Counted from the stretch's first letter, positions 9,118 through 17,521 are shown. The stretch is DNA of 64,000 bases from Pseudomonadota bacterium (GCA_963205115.1 CAUJHV010000075.1:1-64000); one strand, 5' to 3'. Translations and numbers: made by a program. The notes: generated by a model not told the origin, from the sequence alone.

Positions 9118-9693
9118 ATGATTACAGAAATACTAGCGGCAATAGACCGAGGTATATCTCTTCTGAGAGAAAGACAGGTCCATCGACGCGCATTCTTCAA
9201 TGAAGTAGTCGACCCCATTCAGAAGCACATTCTCACACTTCAAGATCGCCATCATTCCGCATTTGATCGGTTGGCCAGAAATCTACTTGATATGAATGTA
9301 TCTCTTGCGGAGTCTGCGAAGGAGATTCGTCTCGAATTTCAACGACAGGACGCTTTGTGCGCGCAACTTTACTTATTGCCAAAAGTTCTATTGGATCCGC
9401 AGTCTGAGATTGAAAGAGAAGTTCTCGCATATGTGTCGACGATCAATAAGGCACTGAACTTCGCGCCTCACGAATCCACGCAGTATAGAACAATTATTAA
9501 GTTTGTCGATCTCACTGTAGTTGCAGAAGAAATGTCGCTCTGGCCTCTTTTCGGTTGTCAATATGCGGAAACGGAACAACAGACACGCAACCGCCTCCTC
9601 AAGAGAGTAACTGAGCTATGTAGTCTTTATAACGAGAGCATCGCTGAAATTGCCGAAGCTTACCTTCAACTCAAACGAAAGTGTCTCGTTTGA
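9118..9693 (+). CDS. Cassette gene 1: hypothetical helical protein
   Basis: A 191-aa protein in the first cassette, starting 19 bases after the core site. It is almost entirely predicted alpha-helix, with heptad-like leucines (ISLLRERQ, IQKHILTL, LLDMNVSLAESAKEI), and has no signal peptide or membrane span. I do not recognise a family. The gene is clearly lower in GC than the flanking host genes and uses codons differently, which fits acquired cassette DNA. Its stop at 9691-9693 is followed 46 bases on by the attC site. Function is unknown; the cassette neighbours suggest a role in conflict or stress, but that is only context. Confidence 0.75.
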   Translation: MITEILAAIDRGISLLRERQVHRRAFFNEVVDPIQKHILTLQDRHHSAFDRLARNLLDMNVSLAESAKEIRLEFQRQDALCAQLYLLPKVLLDPQSEIEREVLAYVSTINKALNFAPHESTQYRTIIKFVDLTVVAEEMSLWPLFGCQYAETEQQTRNRLLKRVTELCSLYNESIAEIAEAYLQLKRKCLV

Positions 9694-9739
9694 GTACACC
9701 CATCATTCAAGCCTTGGAATACTAGCTGCAAAAAAGCCC

Positions 9740-9850
9740 ACCTAACAATTGCGTCAACCCGACCCACAACGGCGTGGCTGCCGCGGGCTTCATTTCATTC
9801 TCGCCCGCAGCACCCACGCCGCTGTGGGCGGGTTACCCAGTTAGTTAGGC
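9740..9850 (+). repeat. attC recombination site 1
   Basis: The left core ACCTAAC (9740-9746) and right core GTTAGGC (9844-9850) bracket 111 bp with internal inverted arms (GGCGTGG / CCACGCC and CGCGGGC / GCCCGCA). It is about 85-90 percent like the other three attC sites by eye, and is the most diverged of the intact ones. Such sites are the folded substrates of integron integrases. Confidence 0.88.
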
Positions 9851-9884
9851 CCCAAATTGCCGGCACCGGTGCTCGCTCAGTGCT

Positions 9885-12536
9885 ATGGACAAATCTCTCA
9901 CCCCAACGTCTCGTCAGGAGAAACGCCCCCGGCCGGGTCATACTGTCCTCATCTGTCGAACATCACAAGAGCTAAGAGACATGACTTTCCCACCTGAGCT
10001 CTCTGCATCCGCACTTCATCAAGTTCTGGCGCGAGATCCTGAACTCCTTGCTAGTTTAGGCAACCTAAGGCGAACAGCCGAGCAGCTCGCAGAGACAATA
10101 GCTCGCGACGCCCCAGGCTTCACTGATCACTCGATTCGCCATATGGACGCGCTGTGGTCTGTGGCCGAAAGGATTCTTACTAACCAAGAAATACAAACAC
10201 TTAGTCCTGCGGAAGCATTTTTGCTCACTTCCGGCTTCTATCTCCATGACATTGGAATGGCATATGCAGCCACCGAAGAAGGACGCCGACGTCTAGAGGC
10301 CAGCCCAGAGTACCTCGCTGTACTCAAGTCAACTACAAGCACCCAGATTGAACCCGCGCTTCGCGGACAAGCGCTAGGTGCCGCAATAAGAGCCAAGCAT
10401 GCAGCCGTAGCAACCGAACTGGCAACCTCACCCATTCCAGGCACAACTCAGTTTCTAATCGAGCCGATCAACATACGCGAGCAATTCGGTCTGACCTGCG
10501 GCCGCATTGCTGCTAGTCATCATTGGTCCGTAGAGCGCCTAGACACCGAGCTTGGAGCACAGGACCGCGTCCCTCTAGCTGGCGGTCGGAGCGCCGATCT
10601 GGGCTTTGTGGCCGCGGCACTGCGCCTGATCGACTACGCACACATCAACCGCGACCGGGCTTCTGTGTTGACAAGAAGCCTACGTCCGAATGTCGGCGAA
10701 GAGAGCTCTGTGCATTGGGACGCGCAACAAGATATCGACGGCCCCGAACGAACAGGAGACGAACTTGTCTACAGATCCGCCAAGGAGCTTCAGAACGTTG
10801 ATGCCTGGTGGCTCTACTACGAAATGTTGAGAGGTCTCGACAACGAGATCAGACAAGTCCGAAGCTTTTTGCAGAAGCGCACTGTCTCTTCTGGTCGGTT
10901 GAGCCTAATAGGAGTTCGAGGGGCCGGCTCGCCTGATCAGGCCTCGAAGTTCATCCGTACATCAGGTTTCCTACCGCTTGAAATAGGAGTACGGGCAAGC
11001 TCCATAACGCGACTAGTGAAGCTCCTTGCGGGAGAGTCACTATATGGCCGCAACTTCATGGCGCCTGTTCGGGAACTGGTGCAAAACGCCGTCGATGCGG
11101 TCTTGCTAAAGAAGGCAGTAGCGAAATCCCCCGCTGACACTGCTCTAGCGGCACTGCCCATTAGCGTTTCGCTCATCGATCATGGCGGCACCCTCTCGCT
11201 GTCGGTACGGGACTGGGGTATCGGCATGTCTCAGCGAATCATTACAGATCACCTGCTAACGATTGCCTCAGATTACTGGGAAGTGCAGTACTTCTCAGAT
11301 TTTCCAGGCGGCGCGAGCAGCTTCACTCCAACCGGTCGATTCGGAATCGGTTTCTTATCCGTGTTTATGCTCGGAGAAGAGATTTGGGTATCAACCGAGC
11401 GCAGCGGAGATTCGCGGTATGAACTCTCTGTCCATGGCCTAGGTCGTCGAGCCGAGCTTCGCAGAGAGGCAAATAGCGGGTACAGCGGAAGCGAAATCAG
11501 GGTGGCTCTAAAGGATAACGTCGCCTCAGAACTGAAAGAGCTTCAGGCATTGTGCCGGTGTTACTTCCCGCTCTTGCCCGTTCCGCTCGAAATAGTTACA
11601 TCAAAGGCAACGGTGACTTTGCCGGAGAAATGGCTTCTTTCCGCAGGTGTCGAGGAACTTCGAAAATGGGCTGCAGACACCAACGAGGTCCTCCAAAGAG
11701 CCGATCGCGGTAGCGCGGAGCGCGAAGAGCCTCTCTATTACCACTCGATGATGCGCTATCGCCGGGGCTTCAGTACCGCTGAGCCATTCTGGATAACTGA
11801 CGCGCCAGAGTACTCCGAGCCTGGCGTGAGGCTGGTTGCAGATAAGGCTGGATTTAGCATTCTTTGCCTGCGCGGATTTGCGCTTCAATCAGTAAGGACT
11901 CCAGGCTTCACTGGAGTAATCAACAGCGAAACCGTGACGCCGGACGCATCGAGGAGGCGCGGCATAGACGTTGAGCTTGAACCCGTCCTTCAGCGCGCAC
12001 GATTGGCAATACGACCGCGAGTATCCAATGGTCTCAATGCGCTGGGAGAACAAGGTTTCTCTGCCAATCGCATTGACCTATTGTCGTGGTGCTGTCAGTC
12101 ATACGGACCTGAGTCGATCGTTGGCTCAACCTTTCGCTTCATTCAGTTAGTTGAGTCCGACGGGTCCAGCCATTTCGTCTCGGCAGAAAAGTTTGCAGAA
12201 GTCGCCGCTCCAATGTCCTCGCTTTTCGTCGCGTTGAATGTCGGCCCCAACAGCCTCCTTAAAAACTGGCACGCGAGATTCGCTGAGTCGCCCGACTCTA
12301 AGCTTGGTATCTGCTTCGCCGGGACTGAGCGCATATCGATTAGCTATCTGTCATCTGACGAGACCAAGACAGGTGCGCTTGATGAGCTCTGGTCGGAACC
12401 CAGTGGAGCTCCGCTATTCTCCCTATTCGTCAGCGTGCTGGAGAAGACCTGGGGCATCGAACCGGGGTCACTAACTAGCCAAGAAGGATGGGTGCACAGA
12501 TCGAATGAGATATCTGGTTTTTTCCGTCGTACTTGA
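9885..12536 (+). CDS. Cassette gene 2: HD-domain plus Hsp90-like (GHKL) ATPase protein, candidate defence protein
   Basis: A large 883-aa cassette gene. Residues about 70-260 look like an HD-type metal hydrolase domain: FTDHSIRHMD near residue 80 and GFYLHDIGMAYA near residue 118. Residues about 360-560 show the GHKL ATP-binding motifs in order: ELVQNAVDAV (N box), VRDWGIGMS (G1) and GRFGIGFLSVFMLG (G2). The remaining 300 residues are unassigned. ATG 9885 lies 34 bases after the attC core; an internal ATG at residue 33 (MTFPPELS) is also possible. Hsp90-like ATPases joined to HD domains occur among bacterial defence genes, but I cannot match this one to a named system. For a cassette it is unusually long. 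Confidence 0.78.
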   Translation: MDKSLTPTSRQEKRPRPGHTVLICRTSQELRDMTFPPELSASALHQVLARDPELLASLGNLRRTAEQLAETIARDAPGFTDHSIRHMDALWSVAERILTNQEIQTLSPAEAFLLTSGFYLHDIGMAYAATEEGRRRLEASPEYLAVLKSTTSTQIEPALRGQALGAAIRAKHAAVATELATSPIPGTTQFLIEPINIREQFGLTCGRIAASHHWSVERLDTELGAQDRVPLAGGRSADLGFVAAALRLIDYAHINRDRASVLTRSLRPNVGEESSVHWDAQQDIDGPERTGDELVYRSAKELQNVDAWWLYYEMLRGLDNEIRQVRSFLQKRTVSSGRLSLIGVRGAGSPDQASKFIRTSGFLPLEIGVRASSITRLVKLLAGESLYGRNFMAPVRELVQNAVDAVLLKKAVAKSPADTALAALPISVSLIDHGGTLSLSVRDWGIGMSQRIITDHLLTIASDYWEVQYFSDFPGGASSFTPTGRFGIGFLSVFMLGEEIWVSTERSGDSRYELSVHGLGRRAELRREANSGYSGSEIRVALKDNVASELKELQALCRCYFPLLPVPLEIVTSKATVTLPEKWLLSAGVEELRKWAADTNEVLQRADRGSAEREEPLYYHSMMRYRRGFSTAEPFWITDAPEYSEPGVRLVADKAGFSILCLRGFALQSVRTPGFTGVINSETVTPDASRRRGIDVELEPVLQRARLAIRPRVSNGLNALGEQGFSANRIDLLSWCCQSYGPESIVGSTFRFIQLVESDGSSHFVSAEKFAEVAAPMSSLFVALNVGPNSLLKNWHARFAESPDSKLGICFAGTERISISYLSSDETKTGALDELWSEPSGAPLFSLFVSVLEKTWGIEPGSLTSQEGWVHRSNEISGFFRRT

Positions 12537-12666
12537 GCGCGCCAAACTTCCGGGTACGACGCTTGCGCCGAATGGGGCCCAACCGCTCGCTCGCCGGGAA
12601 CGCGGAACTGCATCGCTCGCTGTGTCAGAGTTCGCACACGAAGGGCGTGCCGTTGCTCACCACACG

Positions 12667-12778
12667 GCCTAACTATTGCGTCAACCTGACCCGCAACGGC
12701 GTGGCTGTCGCGGGCCTTCATTCCATTCTCGCCCGCGCCATCCACACCGCTGCGGGCAGGTTACACAGCTAGTTAGGC
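12667..12778 (+). repeat. attC recombination site 2
   Basis: GCCTAAC at 12667-12673 and GTTAGGC at 12772-12778 bound a 112-bp imperfect palindrome. It differs from attC sites 3 and 4 at only a few positions, so the cassettes share one source of attC. Confidence 0.92.
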
Positions 12779-12783
12779 ATCCA

Positions 12784-13506
12784 ATGTCGGTAAAACGCGT
12801 TTCTGTTCCAGAACGGCTCAGCGGACGGACAATTCTGAGGAGGTACATGGATCTCCCAAAACTGCTGGACATGCTGCACTCAAGTTCTCTTTATCTGCGG
12901 CGGGCAGATGGCTTCTCGGACCGACTTGAGGGTACGTACCCGAAGAGCTATCGCAATATTCTCGATACTGAATATAATCGCGGGGAAAGCGAATACGATG
13001 GAGAGGAGTTTTATCGTCGCTCTACTGCAGGTAACTATGTCAGCTGCTGGTCGATAGGCGCCACTGATAACATGGCGCTATGGCAGCTATATGGCGGCAC
13101 GCGAACATCGATTGCCATCACTACCACATTGCACCGCCTAGCTAGCGTTTGCCGTCTATGGAGACGGGAAACCGTTATTAGCCAAGTCAAATACATCGAT
13201 CATCGCAAGTGGAACTGCAATGGGATTGGCATAGATGGGTATACATTTCCACTTGAGCACAAGAATATAGCGTACACCTATGAGCAGGAGATCCGCATAA
13301 TTGTACCGCATCAAGTTTCAAACTGGAAAGATAATCCGATGGCAATCCGCCTCCCCTTGTACAACATCAACTCTCTAGTTAGGAGCGTAGTAGTCTCCCC
13401 GGATGCGGAGATTGAGTTTAAGGAGGCAATTCAGGATCTTTGTTCAAAGTACGGCTTGAGTGCGCCTGTGCGCACATCAGTGCTGGGAACTACAGCTATT
13501 CGGTGA
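12784..13506 (+). CDS. Cassette gene 3: DUF2971-type protein
   Basis: A 240-aa protein that begins 5 bases after the attC core; ATG 12784 is taken because the longer frame would run back into attC. It has the layout of DUF2971: an N-terminal LRRYMDLPKLLDML / LYLRRADGFSDRLEG stretch, then NYVSCWSIGATDNMALWQLYGG around residue 85-105, then VKYIDHRKW and a late YEQEIRIIV. The SCWS...ALW.LY block is the family hallmark. The biochemical role of DUF2971 is not established; members are often found near restriction, TIR or other defence genes. No signal peptide or membrane span is seen. Confidence 0.72.
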   Translation: MSVKRVSVPERLSGRTILRRYMDLPKLLDMLHSSSLYLRRADGFSDRLEGTYPKSYRNILDTEYNRGESEYDGEEFYRRSTAGNYVSCWSIGATDNMALWQLYGGTRTSIAITTTLHRLASVCRLWRRETVISQVKYIDHRKWNCNGIGIDGYTFPLEHKNIAYTYEQEIRIIVPHQVSNWKDNPMAIRLPLYNINSLVRSVVVSPDAEIEFKEAIQDLCSKYGLSAPVRTSVLGTTAIR

Positions 13507-13545
13507 GATTGTGCAAATCAATGTATTCCGAGTGATTCAACAGAT

Positions 13546-13652
13546 GCCGAACTACCTAGTCAACATAAACCACCACGACCTACGGCCTTGGGCCTCCATT
13601 TCGCTCTGGGCAATGTCCGCTCACTGCGGCGGTCCGATTGGCAGCGTTAGAG
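13546..13652 (+). repeat. Decayed attC site
   Basis: GCCGAAC at 13546 and GTTAGAG ending at 13652 enclose 107 bp. Inside, the order of blocks matches the intact sites (GTCAAC, then CACGACC, then GGGCCTCCATTTCGCTCT), although many positions have changed. The match to the intact attC arms and the right length make a degenerate copy likely. It would split off a separate short cassette at 13646-14142. Confidence 0.5.
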
Positions 13653-13690
13653 CGCAGAACTTAACACACAAACCACCTGAGCATCCTTGT

Positions 13691-14020
13691 ATGAGTTCAA
13701 TCCTCCTCCAAACTTGGCCAATCGTCGTTGCAATTCTGATATCGGCTTTGCATTGGACCCATGTTGCAAGACCTTGGGCGCTGCTGCCGTCTGCACTATT
13801 CGTGTCACTTGGCGTCCGAAGGGTCGTCACATGTGCGGTATCTATGTTCCCGCAAATTGCGCTTGGCGCTCAGATCGCCAAGGTAGACACCACGAACGCA
13901 TCGTAACTCCAAGAGTATGCGACGAAGCTGCACCCCCAAAACCTCGTAGCTGCCGTCATTGAGATGTGCCCCGCGCTGCTCGCCGTTTGGTACTTGCCTC
14001 GAGCTATGAGGCCGGTATGA
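13691..14020 (+). pseudogene. Cassette remnant: small membrane protein with an in-frame stop
   Basis: The frame starts ATG 13691 and encodes a protein with two hydrophobic stretches (IVVAILISALHW; ALLPSALFVSLGV). It meets TAA at 13904-13906 after 71 residues, then stays open in the same frame for 37 more codons with protein-like composition (NLVAAVIEMCPALLAVWYL) to TGA at 14018-14020. This suggests a former 109-aa protein broken by one nonsense change, or a real 71-aa product. It lies between a decayed and an intact attC site, as expected for an ageing cassette. Confidence 0.45.
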
Positions 14021-14038
14021 ATCGCTCCGATGAGCCAT

Positions 14039-14149
14039 GCCTAACTATGTATCAACCTGACCCGCAACGGCGTGGCTGTCGCGGGCCTTCATTTCATTCT
14101 CGCCCGCGCCATCCACGCCGCTGCGGGCAGGTTACACAGCTAGTTAGGC
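14039..14149 (+). repeat. attC recombination site 3
   Basis: GCCTAAC at 14039-14045 and GTTAGGC at 14143-14149 bound 111 bp. It is nearly identical to attC sites 2 and 4 apart from a one-base deletion and a few substitutions just after the left core (ACTATGTATC against ACTATTGCGTC). Confidence 0.92.
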
Positions 14150-14188
14150 GTCGCAAGCTCTCCGGTTGCCCTCTACCACGGAGTTTCA

Positions 14189-14845
14189 ATGTCACTCGAT
14201 CTCACTGAATTCATGCTCCGAATCGTCGAGCCCTTGTCGGTCGGCATTGCGGTCTTGGGTACCGTTGCCTCGATCTACGTCGCGCTAAAGGCGGGTGCGC
14301 TCAAGAAGATCACTTTCGGTCCCATGAGCATCGAAGGTCACGCGCGCGAGATCCAGGACGCGAGCGACATTGCGGCAGCGTTTGTCAACCGCAGGGAGAA
14401 TCCACTTCCATTCGAGACAGCGCAGTTGGCCAACTACTATGCCCAGGTCTTGGCGCAGTCGAAGGTCAGTTTTTGGTTCAGCCTGGTGTTTGCGTCATTA
14501 GGGTTCGTGGTGATTATTGCCGCCGCGTTGCTGTATTCGCAGGAACGTACCGGTTCAACAGTGGCAACCTTTTCGGCAGGCGCAATAATTGATGCTGTCG
14601 CAGCGCTGTTCTTTGTCCAGTCGAAGAATGCTCAACAGGCCATGGGTGAATTCTTCGACAAGTTGCGGAAAGATCGCCAGGCCGCAGAATCGAGAGCGAT
14701 GTGTGACAACATTTCCGACAGCGCTATTCAGGACGCACTACGAGTGCAGCTTGCGCTTCACTACGCGGGCATTGAATCCGCGCCAAATGTGGCCGCAGCC
14801 GTCCTAGCGGCTTCTAGCGCCAAGGCCCCAGCAGGTGACGGCTAA
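14189..14845 (+). CDS. Cassette gene 4: membrane protein resembling TRADD-N-associated transmembrane proteins
   Basis: A 218-aa membrane protein. One hydrophobic segment lies near residues 15-38 (VGIAVLGTVASIYVALKAG). A helical linker follows, then a closely spaced pair near 92-118 (FSLVFASLGFVVIIAAALL) and 125-148 (TFSAGAIIDAVAALFFV), followed by the helix SKNAQQAMGEFFDKLRKDR. The pair plus the F..F..L helix resembles the two-span domain found with bacterial TRADD-N proteins, which are predicted parts of immune or cell-death modules. The match is by eye and moderate. The TAA stop lies inside GGCTAAC, the left core of the following attC-like hairpin, a classic cassette feature. Confidence 0.6.
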   Translation: MSLDLTEFMLRIVEPLSVGIAVLGTVASIYVALKAGALKKITFGPMSIEGHAREIQDASDIAAAFVNRRENPLPFETAQLANYYAQVLAQSKVSFWFSLVFASLGFVVIIAAALLYSQERTGSTVATFSAGAIIDAVAALFFVQSKNAQQAMGEFFDKLRKDRQAAESRAMCDNISDSAIQDALRVQLALHYAGIESAPNVAAAVLAASSAKAPAGDG

Positions 14846-14956
14846 CCCGTATCTCAAGCAGAGCACCAACGGCATGCCACCAGGGCCCGGTCGGCGGTAC
14901 GCGGTACATTTTCGCCAACCGGGCCCTGGCGCTATGCCGCGGGCGACCGCTTAGCG
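14840..14956 (+). repeat. attC-like imperfect palindrome, degenerate
   Basis: GGCTAAC (14840-14846) contains the stop codon of the preceding gene. About 30 bases on there is a long imperfect inverted repeat (CCAGGGCCCGGT against ACCGGGCCCTGG, flanked by CGGCAT / ATGCCG with unpaired bases), and CTTAGCG ends it at 14956. Length and fold fit an attC, but sequence is unlike sites 1-4 and the right core is imperfect. Confidence 0.45.
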
Positions 14957-15172
14957 CCAACTACAAGGGCTTCCCCATTCGTCAAGCAATACCCGGCTGC
15001 AATGAGTCGTCGAACGACTCATTTCGAGTATTGGCCTCAATAGCCGGCGGCGTGTCAGCAGTCGCGATGAACAGGTCAAGGGTGCGGACTGGGAGTACTA
15101 CAAGCGGTCATCGACGCAGCTCATCCGCTGCTGACCCTGATGCAAGACGCGCGCGGGGACCTCATTCGTTAG
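14957..15172. other. Cassette debris between attC-like site and IS110 element
   Basis: No intact gene. There is a perfect 9-bp palindrome with a 3-base loop at 15003-15023 (ATGAGTCGT ... ACGACTCAT). The 3' end of a frame reads LLTLMQDARGDLIR and stops at the TAG inside GTTAGCC (15168-15174). That looks like the tail of a lost cassette gene whose stop sits in a core site. Confidence 0.4.
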
Positions 15173-16444
15173 CCGAGGTCGGTACAGGCCGCCTCCTTGA
15201 GCTAATCAGGCACTCCCCGCACAGGTCCAACCTTGACGCATCAACGCTAGCCGTCACGCGGCGGATCAATCTCTGGGTGTCTGGCCGGTCGGTTGTCCAA
15301 CGAGCGACGGCTGTTCGGTCATGCGGGCACGACGAAGTTTTCGCCTTTGGCCAGCACCGCCCAGGCCATGCGCGCGTTCTTGGCAGCGATGGCCACAACC
15401 GCCTTCCAATAGCCCGCTCGTTCGGCCAGCGCAGTGGCCCAACGGCTGATCCTGTCGGTCTTGTCCTTGGCCGCGTTCTACACGGCTCGGGCGCCCATGA
15501 TGAGCAGGCTGCGCAGGTGGGCGTCGCGGCTCTTGGCGATGCGGCCCAGGCGCGTCTTGCCACCCGAGCTGTACTGCCCTGGCGCCAGCCCAATCCCGGC
15601 GCTGAGCCGGCGATCGTTGCGGAAGTCGTGGCCGTTGCCGATCGTCGCGATCAACGCCGTGGCGGTGGCCTCGCCGATGCCACGCAGGCGCTGCAGTTGC
15701 TGAGCACTGCTGTTCTGGCGAGCCATCAAGGCGATATGCCGGTCGTATTGGGCGATGCGCTCGTCCAGGTGCGTGACCTCGCTGAGCAGGTCACCGATCA
15801 CCGTGTTGACCCAGCCGGGCAGATCCTCCAGCTGAGCCATGGCTTGGCGCCGCACCGTGTCGGCCTTCGGTGGCAGCACGGCGCCCACCTCGCTGAGCAG
15901 GCCGCGGATGCGGTTGATCGTCGCGGTGCGGGCTTCGACGAAGCCCTGCCGCGCACGATGCACCATCAGCTGGCCCTGTTGGTCAGCGCTCTTGACGGGC
16001 ACGAAGCGCATGCTGGGGCGCTGCACGGCCTCGCAGATCGCCTGGGCGTCGGCCGCGTCGTTCTTGCCGCGCTTGCCAGACAGGCGATACGGCGCGACGA
16101 ACTTGGGTGCCATCAGCCGGACGGTGTGGCCGTGTGCCTGGAACAATCGCGCCCAGTGGTGGGCGCCGCTGCAGGCCTCCATGCCGACGGTGCAGGGCGG
16201 CAGCTCGGCAACCAGTTCCAGGAGTTTGCCGCGAGGCACGCTGGGACGTACCAGTTCGGGTTTGCCGGCGTCGTTGACGCCGTGAACCGCGAAGACGCTC
16301 TTGGCGAGATCGATGCCGACGAACAGAATAGCCGTGGACTCCCCCTATCGGCCGAGTTGCTGAGATTTCGCACTTCCGATCGTGGCACTTCGATGCCTGT
16401 TGCCGCAATGCGGCTAGGTCGGGACGGGGAAGTCCCTTTCATTC
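15173..16444 (-). mobile_element. IS110-family (IS1111-type) insertion sequence, decayed, at a cassette junction
   Basis: A transposase of the DEDD (IS110) family fills 15319-16335 on the minus strand. The element is framed by the same string TCATTCGTTAG on both sides (15162-15172 and 16439-16449), continuing GCC on the left and GGC on the right, so each edge coincides with an integron core site. IS1111-type elements that target attC sites are known. There are no obvious terminal inverted repeats, as usual in IS110 elements. The ends given are estimates from the shared string and may be off by about 10 bp. Confidence 0.6.
15319..16335 (-). pseudogene. IS110-family transposase, inactivated
   Basis: Read through, the frame gives about 338 residues with the whole IS110 layout. 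FVGIDLAKSVFAVHG (first catalytic Asp), GMEACSGAHHWAR (Glu) and KNDAADAQAICEA (Asp pair) make up the DEDD site, and SAGIGLAPGQYSSGGK is in the serine-containing C-terminal domain. Two lesions are visible. No ATG remains at the N-terminus: the codons before ILFVGID are ACG and GCT, with a good GGGGGAG site in front. A TAG at 15478-15480 follows MGARAV, after which the frame stays open for 52 more conserved-looking codons (NAAKDKTDRISRWA...) to TGA at 15319. It should be non-functional unless ACG initiation and readthrough occur. Confidence 0.75.
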
Positions 16445-16451
16445 GTTAGGC
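16445..16451 (+). other. Integron core site GTTAGGC at right edge of IS110 element
   Basis: GTTAGGC at 16445-16451 opens the TIR cassette. GTTAGGCCTCAGA here is the exact inverse of TCTGAGGCCTAAC at the end of the TIR gene (17425-17437), a symmetry seen at cassette ends. The attC arm that should lie to its left is replaced by the IS110 element. Confidence 0.7.
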
Positions 16452-16545
16452 CTCAGAGCAGCTCGCCGTCGCTTCTACAATTTTTCAATGGCTTGCAGTT
16501 TGGGGACAGCCGATAACTCTTTTTGAATCCATACATTGACGCAAT

Positions 16546-17436
16546 ATGAAGACTCCTCGCGTTTTGCTTCTACCGCACATAATATATGTAAATGGGCGAA
16601 GTCGCGTGGAGATGCTTCGTGATGTTATCCGAGCCGCTGGAGCAGTACCCATCTCTCCTGAATCAGGGGTTGGTTTAGAGCTGCCGCTTACACTGCTTGC
16701 TTCAGAGATTGAAAAATCAGACCTGCTTGTCGTCGATATCGACAACGGAGGAGCTGATTCGATATATGCCATTGGATACGCGCATGCAAAGCGCAAGCCG
16801 ATCATCGTACTTTCGGAAAGTGAGAGGATCGGTTGGACTAGTTTGGCCGAACTGCAGATGCTTCACTACAGCAACAGATTTAACAAGTACAGCGAGCTAG
16901 AAGGTCAGTTCACACAACATTTAAACAGCGCTCTGGCCAACCCAGAACGATATCTGCTAGGAGCTAAGGTGGACTCCCGGCTCAGGTCTGTCTTCATAAG
17001 CTACTGCCACAAGGATAAAGCTTATCTCGATAGAGTTTTAGTTCATCTCAAGCCTTTGGTGCGGCTAGGGATCATTGATGTCTGGTCAGATGAGAGAATT
17101 GCTCCAGGCGACTTGTGGAAACTTGAGATCGAGAAAGCACTTGCCAAGTCTCGAGCCGCGATCCTGCTTGTTTCTGCGGACTTCCTGGCGTCAGACTTCA
17201 TTGCGAACAACGAATTGCCGCCTCTCCTTGCTCAGTCAGAATCCAATGGGACAAAGATAATTCCAATTGTGATACGCCCGTGCCGATTCTCCAGGGATAA
17301 GAACCTGAATGCTTTCCAGTCGCTCAATCCACCAAGTGATCCAATCTCGGAAATGAAGGAGAGCGAGCAAGAAAGACAATACGACAGGCTCTCCCAAGTG
17401 ATCGAAATTCTCGGCATTGGTGAGTCTGAGGCCTAA
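16546..17436 (+). CDS. Cassette gene 5: nucleoside 2-deoxyribosyltransferase-like plus TIR domain protein
   Basis: A 296-aa two-domain protein. Residues 1-125 resemble the nucleoside 2-deoxyribosyltransferase-like fold: VLLLPHIIYV at the start, SDLLVVDIDNG, then DSIYAIGYAHAKRKPIIVLSE, where the AIGYA...KP pattern is characteristic. Residues about 146-250 are a TIR domain: RSVFISYCHKDKAYLDRVL, WSDERIAPGDLW, LAKSRAAILLVSADFL and FIANNELPPLL, the last holding the Glu that is catalytic in NAD-cleaving TIRs. A plausible model is nucleotide sensing by the first domain and NAD depletion by the second. That is inference; no partner gene is seen in the cassette. The stop codon lies within GCCTAAC at 17431-17437. 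Confidence 0.75.
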   Translation: MKTPRVLLLPHIIYVNGRSRVEMLRDVIRAAGAVPISPESGVGLELPLTLLASEIEKSDLLVVDIDNGGADSIYAIGYAHAKRKPIIVLSESERIGWTSLAELQMLHYSNRFNKYSELEGQFTQHLNSALANPERYLLGAKVDSRLRSVFISYCHKDKAYLDRVLVHLKPLVRLGIIDVWSDERIAPGDLWKLEIEKALAKSRAAILLVSADFLASDFIANNELPPLLAQSESNGTKIIPIVIRPCRFSRDKNLNAFQSLNPPSDPISEMKESEQERQYDRLSQVIEILGIGESEA

Positions 17437-17521
17437 CCCATCGATCGTCGGGGTCGAACAAGCACACCGCTCGCTGCGCAGGATGCAAACCACAAATGGC
17501 CGTGCCGTTGCCCGCCGCGCT

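Noticed and set aside
13966-14208. Short plus-strand frame reading MYQPDPQRRGCRGPS through attC site 3
   Set aside because: The same peptide string recurs at the other attC sites because the DNA repeat recurs; it is attC, not a gene family.
15031-16449. A 472-codon plus-strand frame across the IS110 element
   Set aside because: It is the antisense of the transposase; the minus strand holds the DEDD motifs.
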